Origin: Jannaschia donghaensis
GTDB lineage: Bacteria > Pseudomonadota > Alphaproteobacteria > Rhodobacterales > Rhodobacteraceae
Assembly: GCF_001403795.1 (NCBI RefSeq)
Contig: NZ_CXSU01000011.1
Location: 437,810-501,809 of the forward strand
Reading direction: 5' to 3'
DNA length: 64,000 nt
The notes under the pieces were generated by a model, which saw nothing but the letters and a program-made list of their open reading frames with translations, made no database searches and was not told the origin of the DNA. Below are positions 1-8,680 of the stretch, one piece after another (positions within the stretch are counted from its first letter, which is position 1; every line of letters begins with the position of its first letter). A program made the position numbers and the translations under genes.

Positions 1-297
1 ATTCGGGTCACTGTCCCAGATCGTCAGCGTGACAAGGTCGCCGGATTGGATGACCCGCCCCGTCCCGCCATGGCTTGCCGTGATCCAGCCCAGACTGCGA
101 GCGCCGACACGGGGCCATTGGGCGATCGACGGCAAAAGCGCGCGGGTTACCGGATAGACGGCGAAATCGACCGAATCATCCTCCCGCGCAGTCAGGATTT
201 CGGATTGCAGCGCAGCCCCCCGCGGCAAAGAGCATCCCGCGACCACGATCAGGCAGGCGAGAACGGTCACAAGGCGGCGCGTGGCAAACAACATCAT
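1..297 (-). CDS. Polysaccharide export outer-membrane lipoprotein (Wza/OPX family), N-terminal part
   Basis: The 99 visible codons begin with a lipoprotein signal peptide ending in the lipobox VAGC, followed by SLPRGAALQSEIL, which is characteristic of rhodobacterial OPX-type polysaccharide export proteins. The segment RVIQSGDLVTLTIWDSD near the window edge matches the start of the poly_export (SLBB-preceding) domain, in which the phrase GDxxxxxxWD is typical. Proteins of this family form the outer-membrane channel for capsule or exopolysaccharide. The C-terminal two thirds lie outside the window. Two ATG codons stand in tandem at the start; the first, at 297, was taken. It is divergent from the epimerase gene on the other strand. 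Family assignment is fairly safe; the exact export system is inferred from the neighbouring Wzx/Wzy-type genes. Confidence 0.8.
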   Translation of the reverse strand, partial: MMLFATRRLVTVLACLIVVAGCSLPRGAALQSEILTAREDDSVDFAVYPVTRALLPSIAQWPRVGARSLGWITASHGGTGRVIQSGDLVTLTIWDSDPN

Positions 298-493
298 CTA
301 TCCGATACGGAATTTGTCTCGAACGGGCACGCGGGACACGCTCCGTATTGGCACACTAAACGATGGCTCGGCAGGGTCAAATCCTTAGGCTTTGGGCGGC
401 AAACCGCCACAAACAGAAGAGGCAAGCCATTGTCCGCTCAAGGAAAACATTCTAGGTTCGGGAAACCTTGACGGACGTTTGAATGGATGGCCG
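298..493. promoter_or_regulatory. Divergent intergenic region between export lipoprotein and NDP-sugar dehydratase genes
   Basis: About 200 bases separate two divergent polysaccharide genes and should contain promoters for both. The stretch is visibly richer in A/T around 400-470 than its flanks. No operator or sigma-factor consensus could be recognised with confidence by eye. Confidence 0.3.
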
Positions 494-2422
494 ATGAACC
501 CTCTTGCGTCCCTGAAGCTTGATAATCTGATCAAGTCTTTGAATCGGCGTCAAAAATACACTATTTTCTTGACGCTCGATCTCTTTTTTGTGGCCGTGGC
601 CCTTATCCTCGCCCTCGTGCTCAATCCGATGTCGGGCGACCTTCCGTCCATCGGCCTCACGTTGTCGGTCGCGGTTCCTTATCTTTTGATCGTTGCGGCC
701 GGGCTGCTGATCGCCCTTGGCATTCCGGCGCTGCAACTGGTCGAATTCGATGGGCATGCCACGCTGCGGGCGGCGTCGCTGTCGGTCTTTCTGGCTGCCG
801 GTGGGTCCGTTCTGGCGTGGATTTTCGGCGTCACGCTTCCGATGTCGGTTCTGCTGGTCTTTTCGGCCAGTCTGTTCCTGCTGATCACCGTATCACGTGT
901 GGTCTTGCTTCAGATCGTATTGGCCATCTACCGGCGCAGCAACGATGTCACGCGCGTCCTGATCTACGGGGCCGGCACGACCGGCACGCAATTGGTGCGC
1001 GCCTTGCGCGGCCACAAGGGGATCGAACCGATCGCCTTCGTGGACGATAATCCCGCACTTCAGGGGCTCAGCATCGCGGGGTTGCCCGTCTATACGCCGG
1101 TCCGCGTGTCCGAAATCGTTGCCCGCAAGCAGATCGACCGCGTCCTGCTGGCCGTTCCCTCGCTCAGTCCGCCCAAGCAGGCCCGCATCGCGCGGCGTCT
1201 GCAACGGCTGGGGCTGGAGGTGCAGATGCTGCCGTCGTTCTCTCAATTGATTGGGACCGAGGCGTTGCTGGACCGGTTCGAGCCGCTCAAGCCCCAGATG
1301 CTTCTGGGCCGGGATGAGGTGGACACGCAGCTGCGCGAAGGCTCCGAAAGCTATCTGGGAAAATGTGTGATGGTGTCGGGGGCCGGCGGCTCCATCGGGT
1401 CCGAGCTGTGCCGACAGCTGATCGACTGCCGCCCCCGGCGTCTCATCCTGTTCGAGCTGTCCGAGATCGCGCTCTTCACCGTGCATCAGGAACTTCTGAA
1501 CACCGCCCGCGAGCTGGAGGTGGAGCTGGTGCCCGTCCTGGGGTCCGTCACCGATCCGCGCCACGTCCGTCAGGTCCTGTCCGATCACGGGGTGGAGGTC
1601 ATCCTGCATGCCGCCGCCTACAAGCATGTCACACTGGTGCAGCAGAATCCGCTCGCCGGTCTCGCAAACAACGTTCTGGGCACGCACACCCTTGCCAGTG
1701 CCGCCGTCCAGGCGGGCGTCGGTCGGTTCATCTTGATTTCATCGGACAAGGCGGTGCGTCCGCGAGGCGTCATGGGCGCGTCCAAGCGGCTGGCGGAACT
1801 CGTCGTTCAGGATATGGCCAGCCGCGTGCCCGAAGGGGGTCCGGTCCTGTCGATGGTGCGCTTCGGGAACGTCCTCGGCTCTTCCGGGTCGGTTGTGCCC
1901 ATCTTCACCGACCAGATCCAGCGCGGCGGCCCGGTCACCGTCACCCACCCGCATGTCACGCGTTATTTCATGACCATTGCCGAAGCGGCCCGGCTGGTCC
2001 TGCGCGCGGGCACGATGGCCGAGGGCGGCGAGGTTTTCGTCTTGGACATGGGTGACCCGGTCCGGATCATCGACCTGGCGATACAGGCCATCGAACAGGC
2101 CGGCTACTCCGCGCAGACCGAGGCCAATCCCGGTGGCGACATCGCCATCGAATTCGTCGGTCTGCGCGACGGCGAAAAGCTGCACGAGGAGCTGTTCTTT
2201 GACGGCACCGAACGCCCGACGGCGGACAAGAAGATCTTCCGGCTGCGCGAACGCGGCCTTAGCGAATTCGAGGTCGCGGAACTGCTGCGTGCGCTGCGTC
2301 ACGCCATGGCCAGCGGCGCGCCGCAAGGGGCGCTTGACGCCATCGCGCGGCGGGTGCCGGGCTTCGGAAGCCCCGATCCGGCCCTGGACCAGACGATCGT
2401 CCCCCCATCGCAAAAGCGGTGA
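494..2422 (+). CDS. Membrane-bound NDP-sugar 4,6-dehydratase/epimerase (CapD/WbpM/FlaA1 family)
   Basis: This 642-residue protein has about four membrane segments in its first 140 residues, a Rossmann module starting at VLIYGAGTTGTQLV near residue 155, and a second nucleotide-binding fold at MVSGAGGSIGSELC near residue 295. The catalytic region reads DKAVRPRGVMGASKR. The usual tyrosine of the YxxxK pair is replaced by methionine, as in the WbpM/FlaA1 branch of 4,6-dehydratases. Such enzymes make the deoxy-amino sugar (for example UDP-QuiNAc or UDP-bacillosamine precursors) that often begins a repeat unit. An in-frame start exists at 392, but 494 places the first membrane segment at a normal distance. 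The next gene follows within 73 bases on the same strand. The precise sugar product cannot be read from the sequence. Confidence 0.88.
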   Translation: MNPLASLKLDNLIKSLNRRQKYTIFLTLDLFFVAVALILALVLNPMSGDLPSIGLTLSVAVPYLLIVAAGLLIALGIPALQLVEFDGHATLRAASLSVFLAAGGSVLAWIFGVTLPMSVLLVFSASLFLLITVSRVVLLQIVLAIYRRSNDVTRVLIYGAGTTGTQLVRALRGHKGIEPIAFVDDNPALQGLSIAGLPVYTPVRVSEIVARKQIDRVLLAVPSLSPPKQARIARRLQRLGLEVQMLPSFSQLIGTEALLDRFEPLKPQMLLGRDEVDTQLREGSESYLGKCVMVSGAGGSIGSELCRQLIDCRPRRLILFELSEIALFTVHQELLNTARELEVELVPVLGSVTDPRHVRQVLSDHGVEVILHAAAYKHVTLVQQNPLAGLANNVLGTHTLASAAVQAGVGRFILISSDKAVRPRGVMGASKRLAELVVQDMASRVPEGGPVLSMVRFGNVLGSSGSVVPIFTDQIQRGGPVTVTHPHVTRYFMTIAEAARLVLRAGTMAEGGEVFVLDMGDPVRIIDLAIQAIEQAGYSAQTEANPGGDIAIEFVGLRDGEKLHEELFFDGTERPTADKKIFRLRERGLSEFEVAELLRALRHAMASGAPQGALDAIARRVPGFGSPDPALDQTIVPPSQKR

Positions 2423-2494
2423 TTGCGCGGCTGCGTCGGGCACGTTTCGCAATCGCCGTTTGACAGGGGCGCATCCGGCCGCCACGACAAGCCC

Positions 2495-3499
2495 ATGAAA
2501 TGCGCCCTCGTCACCGGCTCGGCCGGATTTATCGGCTATCATCTGTCCTCCCTGCTGTTGGCGCGGGGGTGGCGCGTCGTCGGCCTGGATTGTCTGTCGG
2601 ATTACTACGATCCCGCGCTCAAGCGTCGCCGCCACGACCTGCTGCAGACCTCCGGGCAATTCACCCCCGTGATCGACGACGTCTCCAGACCCGATCTGGT
2701 CCGCACTCTCATGGACAAGCATCGACCCGACGCCGTGATCCACCTGGCCGCGCAGGCGGGGGTGCGCCATTCCATCGACGCGCCCCGCGACTACGTGCAG
2801 GCCAATCTTCTGGGCACATTCGAGGTTCTGGAAGCGGCGCGCGCCCATCCGCCGGCGCATCTGCTTCTGGCCTCCACCTCCTCTGCGTACGGGGCGAATA
2901 CCGACATGCCCTACCGGGAGACGATGAAGGCCGACGCGCAGATGTCCTTCTACGCCGCGACCAAGAAAGCGACGGAGGTCATGGCCCATAGCTATGCCCA
3001 TCTCTACGGCATCCCCACGACGATGTTTCGCTTCTTCACCGTCTATGGCCCTTGGGGGCGCCCGGACATGGCGCTTTTCAAGTTCACCAAGGCGATCCTT
3101 AAGGGCGATCCGATCGACGTCTATAATCACGGCAAGATGCGCCGGGACTTTACCTATGTCACCGATCTGGTCGCCGGCCTTGCCGACCTGATCGACGTGC
3201 CACCGGGAGAGACGCCCGTCGGCCCGCACGACAGCCTGTCACCCGTCGCCCCGCACCGCATCGTCAACATCGGCAATGGTCAAACGGTGGAACTGGGCCG
3301 CTTTATCGACGCGATCGAGGCCGCGACCGGCAAGGCGGCGATCCGCAACCTGATGGATATTCAGCCCGGCGATGTGCCCGCGACCTGGGCCGATACCACG
3401 CTTCTGACCGATCTGCTGGGCGCGTCGCTGCCGCGCACCGATCTGGATATCGGCGTGCGCGCCTTCGTCGACTGGTACCGGACGGAATACGCCGCCTGA
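2495..3499 (+). CDS. UDP-glucuronate 4-epimerase-like NAD-dependent epimerase (LpsL/Cap1J type)
   Basis: The 334-residue extended SDR starts with ALVTGSAGFIGYHL (GxxGxxG NAD-binding site), has the AAQAGVRHS motif typical of UDP-glucuronate epimerases near residue 85, a catalytic SFYAATK (YxxxK) near residue 155, and FRFFTVYGPWGRPDMA, which is diagnostic for the LpsL/Cap1J group. It would convert UDP-glucuronate to UDP-galacturonate. The substrate is supplied by the UDP-glucose dehydrogenase at 23.6 kb in the same locus. A longer TTG start at 2423 is possible, but the ATG at 2495 begins directly at the conserved fold. It appears co-transcribed with the dehydratase upstream. Confidence 0.85.
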   Translation: MKCALVTGSAGFIGYHLSSLLLARGWRVVGLDCLSDYYDPALKRRRHDLLQTSGQFTPVIDDVSRPDLVRTLMDKHRPDAVIHLAAQAGVRHSIDAPRDYVQANLLGTFEVLEAARAHPPAHLLLASTSSAYGANTDMPYRETMKADAQMSFYAATKKATEVMAHSYAHLYGIPTTMFRFFTVYGPWGRPDMALFKFTKAILKGDPIDVYNHGKMRRDFTYVTDLVAGLADLIDVPPGETPVGPHDSLSPVAPHRIVNIGNGQTVELGRFIDAIEAATGKAAIRNLMDIQPGDVPATWADTTLLTDLLGASLPRTDLDIGVRAFVDWYRTEYAA

Positions 3500-3568
3500 C
3501 CCCGAACCGGGCGATTGCTGCCGCGCCCCATCCCACGTCTACTCAACCCGACCTATCAGGAGCCGCCG

Positions 3569-4255
3569 ATGCCCGATCTCTTTGCCGCCCCCGATCTGCC
3601 ACGTCTTGCCGTGCGCGGCAGTGCCGATCGTTATCCGGTCGTCCGGGTGTTTTGCGTGGGGCGCAACTACGCCGCCCATGCCGCCGAGATGGGAAACGAG
3701 GTGGACCGCGATGCCCCGTTCTATTTCACCAAAAGTCCGTTTCACGTCGCCCTTACGGGCGCGACGCTGCCCTATCCGCCGGGAACGCAGGACTACCACC
3801 ACGAGATGGAGTTCGTCATCGCCATCGGCGCCCCCATCTTTCAGGGCACGCGCGATGCGGCAGGGGCGGCGATCTTCGGGTATGGGGCCGGGTTGGACAT
3901 GACACGCCGCGACCTGCAGGGGGCGGCAAAGGACAAGCGGCGACCCTGGGATCTGGGCAAGGATGTCGAAGGGTCCGCCGTGCTGGCCCCGCTGACACGC
4001 GCGGTCGATTTCGGACCGGTCGCCGATCAACGCATCCACCTGACCGTAAACGGCGAAATCCGTCAGGACGCGGCCCTGTCGGAGATGATCCACGATTGCG
4101 CGGGGATCGTGTCGGACCTGTCGAAGTTCTATCACCTTGCTCCCGGCGACATCATCCTGACCGGCACGCCCGCCGGTGTCGGCCCGGTTGTTGCGGGCGA
4201 TGTCCTGCACGGCGAAGTGACGGGCTGCGATCCGGTCGATCTGACGCTGACCTGA
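3569..4255 (+). CDS. Fumarylacetoacetate hydrolase family protein
   Basis: The 228-residue protein shows the FAH/YcgM family signatures: CVGRNYAAHAAEMG near residue 29, the metal-binding EMEFVIAIG, GYGAGLDMTRRDLQ, and ILTGTPAGVGPV near the C-terminus. Members hydrolyse or decarboxylate acyl-pyruvate compounds in a divalent-metal-dependent way. Its position between polysaccharide genes is unusual, and nothing in the sequence ties it to sugar chemistry. An AGGAG ribosome binding site nine bases upstream of 3569 decides the start. Its stop lies three bases from the end of the convergent glycosyltransferase gene. The real substrate is unknown; acylpyruvase or oxaloacetate decarboxylase activity are both possible. 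Confidence 0.85.
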   Translation: MPDLFAAPDLPRLAVRGSADRYPVVRVFCVGRNYAAHAAEMGNEVDRDAPFYFTKSPFHVALTGATLPYPPGTQDYHHEMEFVIAIGAPIFQGTRDAAGAAIFGYGAGLDMTRRDLQGAAKDKRRPWDLGKDVEGSAVLAPLTRAVDFGPVADQRIHLTVNGEIRQDAALSEMIHDCAGIVSDLSKFYHLAPGDIILTGTPAGVGPVVAGDVLHGEVTGCDPVDLTLT

Positions 4256-4258
4256 CGA

Positions 4259-5197
4259 TCAAAGCGCCACGCCGCCCCGCGCCAGCCGGGCGGCCACGGC
4301 CTTTGGTGGGCGCATTCCCAGCCCCCCGCGCAAAATGGCCTCCGCCGCGCGAAAATCGCGTTTCAGAAACATCTGCATGGCCTTGGCGAAGGTGAAGACG
4401 ACCGCTCCGTAGTAGCTGACCCGCCGGTGGCGACGCACGAACTTCATCCGCGCGCGGTGTTTGAACCATTCCGAGAATGGCGAGGCGTGCCGTCCCGGTT
4501 TCGGTGACCCGATCGAGGTTCCGGCCTGATGGTGCACTACGGCCCGCGTACAATAAAGCAGCGGCAGATCCGCCGCCTGAAGCGCCCAGTCGACCTCCTC
4601 GTAGTACAAGAAGTAATCTTCGGGCATCTTGCCCGCGCGGCTCAGGAACAGGCGGCTGACGACCAGGCTGGCCCCGGTCACGAAGTCCACGTCGTCGGGG
4701 TCGGGCGGCGGTGTATCGCCCGGCTTGCCCTGGTTCAGGTTCCGCGTCTGGCCCGTCTTCCAGTCGATCGTTCCGCCGTCGATCTGGATGGCATGCGGCG
4801 GCTCCGCATATATGACCCGTCCGCCGATCATCGCGAAATCCCGTGACGGCGCATGCGTGGCGAAGGCGCGTGCCGTTCCGGGCGGGACGATCGTGTCGGG
4901 GTTCAGGACCCAGAACCGGTCCAGGCCCTGGTCCTTCAACAGGATGTCGAGGCCCGCATTGACCCCGGCGGCGAACCCGCCGTTGCGCCCCGTGGGGCGC
5001 CAGATCAATGCGTGCGGGGCGGGGGCGGTATGTTTGCCGACGACGTCCGCCGTGTCATCCCGCGACGCGTTGTCGACTACGACGACCGAAAGCGCCACAT
5101 CGTCGGAGGAAAGCAGAGACTCCAGGCAATCGCCCACCACGTCACCGGACCCATGTGTCACGATCACGACGCCCAGCCGCGGCAGATCGGTCGTCAT
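4259..5197 (-). CDS. Glycosyltransferase family 2 (rhamnosyltransferase-like)
   Basis: A 312-residue GT-A enzyme. The N-terminal GVVIVTHGS strand, VVVVDNASRDDT nucleotide-binding region, and LNPDTIVPPG (NPD as the DxD equivalent) are followed by DYFLYYEEVDWALQ, the acceptor/base motif common in rhamnosyltransferase-type GT2 enzymes such as WbbL. It likely adds one sugar to the lipid-linked repeat unit on the cytoplasmic face. The start codon overlaps the stop of the upstream polymerase gene by four bases (ATGA), so the two are translationally coupled. The donor sugar is not predictable. Confidence 0.88.
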   Translation of the reverse strand: MTTDLPRLGVVIVTHGSGDVVGDCLESLLSSDDVALSVVVVDNASRDDTADVVGKHTAPAPHALIWRPTGRNGGFAAGVNAGLDILLKDQGLDRFWVLNPDTIVPPGTARAFATHAPSRDFAMIGGRVIYAEPPHAIQIDGGTIDWKTGQTRNLNQGKPGDTPPPDPDDVDFVTGASLVVSRLFLSRAGKMPEDYFLYYEEVDWALQAADLPLLYCTRAVVHHQAGTSIGSPKPGRHASPFSEWFKHRARMKFVRRHRRVSYYGAVVFTFAKAMQMFLKRDFRAAEAILRGGLGMRPPKAVAARLARGGVAL

Positions 5198-6609
5198 CGC
5201 ACCGTCCGCGCATAGGGGCGCGTCGCGTTACGCGCTTTCGGGGTGAAGCGGCTGTAGGACGGTCCGGCCCGGCCTTGCGGCGATAGGGGGCGTGGCGCGT
5301 CGTCGTCCATCGCCCCCGGCTGCACCATCCAGGCCGTCGCACCGACGAAGAACATCACAAAGGAATAGACGTTGCCCCAGACGTGAACGGTCGCCAGCGT
5401 GAACGACAGGCCCAGAAAGGTGAAGACGCTGGCGCGGCGCAAAAACAGCGCCGGATGCCCCGGTGGCAGCTTCAACCGGATAAGTTTTGCCACCTGAACG
5501 GCAAAGCCGGCGGCGATCAGCAGGAACCCCGGAAATCCGTAGCGCACGCCCATCACCAGCCAGAAATTGTCCATCGACCCCGAGAACATGAACGATGGCC
5601 GGATCCAGTCGTTCAGTCCGATCCCGAACCACGGACTTGCCGGGACATTGTTTTCGACGCTGCCGAAGATATTCATCATCCCCCATTCAAAGATGATCGA
5701 CCGCCAATAGGCATTGTGCGCGGAAAACGTCGCATAGCTCATGAAGACGTCGAAGGGGCTTCGGTTCGACAGCAGGTCGATGGCGACCCACATCAGCGCG
5801 AACAGCCCCACCAGAAGCCACCAACGCCCCTCTACTTTGCGAAAGGCGAAGGCCCAGACGATCAGCCCCAGTTGCAGCGCGATGGCCAGAATCGCCCCCG
5901 AGGACAGGGCGAGGAAGCTGGAAAAGCCGACGACGGCGGAGGTCGCGAAGCGCCGCGTCGTGCCGGTCACGTCGCGCAGTCCGACGAAGGCAAGCGAGAA
6001 GGCGACCGAACAGAACAGGCCAAAGTGGATCGGATGGGCGAAGACGCCCTGCACCCGCTCCAGCCCCAGGCGCTTGCCGATATAGGTGATCTCCACGCTG
6101 GTGATGCCTGGGATGGACCGGATTGCCTGAATGATGAGCGGGGTGCCCGTCTGCGTCTCCAGAAGGGCGAAGGGAAACAGCGTCAGCACGATGAGGACGA
6201 GAAATCTGCACATCGTCACGAACTGCGCCCGTGACCTGATCGTCGCACGCGCAAGGACGTAGCCGCCCAGGAATTCCACGCCCACCGACGGGGCCTGCTG
6301 GATCACCTTGTCGGGATTGTTGATCGCCAGCGCCAGCGTCAGCCACATGGCATGGCCAAGGAACAGCCAGTCGGTCGGGATCGTCTTGCCATAGCGACCG
6401 GTCAGCAGATTGACGAGCATCGGCAGCGTGACCAGCAACAGCAGGATACGCAAGGTCGACAGATACACGCTGCCAAGCTTCATGGTGACGGGGATGACGA
6501 CGCACAAAAGATAGAGAAACGTCAGCAACGACAGTCTGTCCGTCGGGTCGGAGGTTGCCGCGGCGCGCGCGCGTCCAGGGCCCGGTGCATCCGTCAAAGT
6601 GGCCGTCAT
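5194..6609 (-). CDS. O-antigen ligase/polymerase-type membrane protein (Wzy-like)
   Basis: A 471-residue polytopic protein with about ten or more hydrophobic segments and the Wzy_C core. The phrase RVQGVFAHPIHFG near residue 190 and the periplasmic-loop pattern WFGIGLNDW near residue 325 are typical of EPS polymerases in Rhodobacterales. It probably joins repeat units in the periplasm. A longer in-frame start at 6741 exists, but the ATG at 6609 overlaps the stop of the upstream beta-helix gene by four bases (ATGA), the same coupling seen at its own 3' end. The C-terminal tail is basic and cytoplasmic. Polymerase rather than ligase function is inferred from context. Confidence 0.82.
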   Translation of the reverse strand: MTATLTDAPGPGRARAAATSDPTDRLSLLTFLYLLCVVIPVTMKLGSVYLSTLRILLLLVTLPMLVNLLTGRYGKTIPTDWLFLGHAMWLTLALAINNPDKVIQQAPSVGVEFLGGYVLARATIRSRAQFVTMCRFLVLIVLTLFPFALLETQTGTPLIIQAIRSIPGITSVEITYIGKRLGLERVQGVFAHPIHFGLFCSVAFSLAFVGLRDVTGTTRRFATSAVVGFSSFLALSSGAILAIALQLGLIVWAFAFRKVEGRWWLLVGLFALMWVAIDLLSNRSPFDVFMSYATFSAHNAYWRSIIFEWGMMNIFGSVENNVPASPWFGIGLNDWIRPSFMFSGSMDNFWLVMGVRYGFPGFLLIAAGFAVQVAKLIRLKLPPGHPALFLRRASVFTFLGLSFTLATVHVWGNVYSFVMFFVGATAWMVQPGAMDDDAPRPLSPQGRAGPSYSRFTPKARNATRPYARTVR

Positions 6610-8522
6610 CGTCGGAAGCTCGTGTCCAAGATATCGAAGACATCGGCCATATCGGCCGGGTCGGTTCGCAGCTCGAACGCCTCGATCACGCCGTCGAAGC
6701 TGAGATGCGTGCCGAAGGGGTTGCCGAACGACAGGCCCCATTTGGCAAGCGGTCGCAGATGGCCCGCAAACGGCTTGCGCCCGATCGTCTCGCCGTCGGC
6801 GATCACCGTCAGATGCCCCACGGGGCCGTCATAAGCGATCGTCAGGTCGACAGGCTGGTCCCCGCGATACAGCGACGTCGCGCGGGTCTTCAACCGAACG
6901 ACGCCCCCTTGGTCGCTGAAAACCTCAACGTTGAAGACCCCGCGCCCGTCAACGCTTACCTTCAGGGATTCGTGCAGCCGCAGCACCTCGCCCGCCGTGC
7001 GGTAGTCGCCGGTGGGCCGCAGCCGCATCCGGACGACGAATCGTGTCGCGTCGAACAATGCGCCGGTCATCGCCCGGCTCAGGACATGGGGGGACAACGT
7101 GTCGCCGATCAGGATTTCCGGCCCGCCCAACTCGTGCACCAGGGGCGGCGCGCCGGCCCCCCCATCGGCCAGGATCGCCCCTTTTTCGGCGTCCAACCGG
7201 ATAACGCCGCGCAGGTCAGACGCCCCTGGATCGGGCAGAACGGTATCGCGCGCGATCTGCGTGGACAGCGCGACCAGCCGGGGCGCACCGACGTCGCGCC
7301 CGTCCAGCAGGCCACCGGGGCGGGCGGCGAAATCGCCGACCCTCGCGGGCCGGACCGGAGAGACGCCGAAGAAGACGCGATCGTAGTGGGTGTCGACGCC
7401 TGGAATACGGTCCTGCACGATCTGGTTGCCCGCGATGACCCAGCCCGGCTGCCAGCCCGGTTCGGGGATCGCATGCGCGACATTGCCCAAGATCAGGACG
7501 TCGCGCGCGGCGGCATCGACTTCGATCTGCGGGGTCCAGCGGCCCACGTTCCCGTCGTCCCCTTGGGATACGGCATTGCGCACGACCGTGTTGCGCCGAA
7601 TTGTCAGGCCGATCGTCGCGCCGACGGTGATGCCATGCAGATGCGCGTTGATGACGACGTTTTCCTCGATCACGACATCGCGGTAGAACATCTCCTCTCC
7701 GGCGCGGTTGGTATCGACCAGTTCGTTGCGCATGAAGATCGACTGGGTGAAATACCCCTCGCCCGAATTCAGGATGTTCCGACGGATCGTGATCCCCTGC
7801 GACGGCCGGGTGGTGTTGCGCGTCCAGAACTGGATCATGTCGGGATGATCGCCCTGACCCGGGGCGCGGTCGAAGTCGCGGATCACGTTATCCTCGATCA
7901 GAACTTCGGTCACCTGCGCGAAATTCATTCCGTCCACGCGCATCGCGTGGATATCGTTGCGCGCCACCACCATGCGATCGACGTTGCGCGTCACCAGACC
8001 GCGCGCAAAGCCGCGAAGCTCGCTGTCGAACAGGGCGATGTCCGCACTGTCGTCGATGGTCAGCGCAAAACCCCAGGGCCGGGAAAACCCTGTCTTGTCC
8101 GGCCGGTCGATGCCATCGAACAGAATACGGCTCAGCGTGATGTCGAGGGCGTTGCGGATGTGGAAGTTGCGCTCCCGCGTGTCCGAGCGTGGACGCATCC
8201 GGAACACCAGCCCGTCAAGCGTGACATGCTGCGCGCCCTTCACGAAAAGCGCGGGGAACACCGGGCGGTCGTCCATGTCGGCGGCCCGCAGGGTGACCGG
8301 TTGTTGCGGCGCGCCACCCGACTCGATCAGCAGGGTCTCGTAGTCGCCGGGGGTCAGCACCAGAAGATCGCCCGGCCCCGCGTCCCGCAGGGCCGTGCCG
8401 ATGGTGGCGGGGTCGACCCAGACGGTGCGCCCCGCCAAGGCGGCCTGGGTCCAGACGGCAAGAAACAGGGCCAGGGCCCCGGCCAACGCCAATCTGGCGC
8501 GAAAGGTCGCGTGCACGGTCAT
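6606..8522 (-). CDS. Secreted right-handed parallel beta-helix protein with C-terminal concanavalin-like domain
   Basis: The 638-residue protein starts with a clear signal peptide (hydrophobic core LALAGALALFLAVW, cleavage after ALA near residue 30). Residues from about 35 to 400 show the repeating NxI/DNVI/RNT pattern of pectate-lyase/PL6-like beta-helices, including GDHPDMIQFWT. From about residue 470 to the end there is a LamG/concanavalin-like jelly-roll pattern (VVRMRLRPTGDYRTAG). Such proteins in EPS operons act as periplasmic lyases or C5-epimerases on the polymer. It is coupled by ATGA to the polymerase downstream. Catalytic residues could not be assigned, so lyase, epimerase or binding function all remain open. 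Confidence 0.75.
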   Translation of the reverse strand: MTVHATFRARLALAGALALFLAVWTQAALAGRTVWVDPATIGTALRDAGPGDLLVLTPGDYETLLIESGGAPQQPVTLRAADMDDRPVFPALFVKGAQHVTLDGLVFRMRPRSDTRERNFHIRNALDITLSRILFDGIDRPDKTGFSRPWGFALTIDDSADIALFDSELRGFARGLVTRNVDRMVVARNDIHAMRVDGMNFAQVTEVLIEDNVIRDFDRAPGQGDHPDMIQFWTRNTTRPSQGITIRRNILNSGEGYFTQSIFMRNELVDTNRAGEEMFYRDVVIEENVVINAHLHGITVGATIGLTIRRNTVVRNAVSQGDDGNVGRWTPQIEVDAAARDVLILGNVAHAIPEPGWQPGWVIAGNQIVQDRIPGVDTHYDRVFFGVSPVRPARVGDFAARPGGLLDGRDVGAPRLVALSTQIARDTVLPDPGASDLRGVIRLDAEKGAILADGGAGAPPLVHELGGPEILIGDTLSPHVLSRAMTGALFDATRFVVRMRLRPTGDYRTAGEVLRLHESLKVSVDGRGVFNVEVFSDQGGVVRLKTRATSLYRGDQPVDLTIAYDGPVGHLTVIADGETIGRKPFAGHLRPLAKWGLSFGNPFGTHLSFDGVIEAFELRTDPADMADVFDILDTSFRR

Positions 8523-8680
8523 TGCCTGCTCCGGTCCGGCGAAGGCCGGTCTGCTGCTCAGGGTGGCCCTCTGACGTGGCCATTCGAGGGCAGGCTAGCC
8601 CTGCAGGGGGGCGTTGCGAAAGATTTATGTGGCCTGCGCGCCGCGGTTTTCCCCCGATGTGTCGCCAATCGGTCGCGTGG

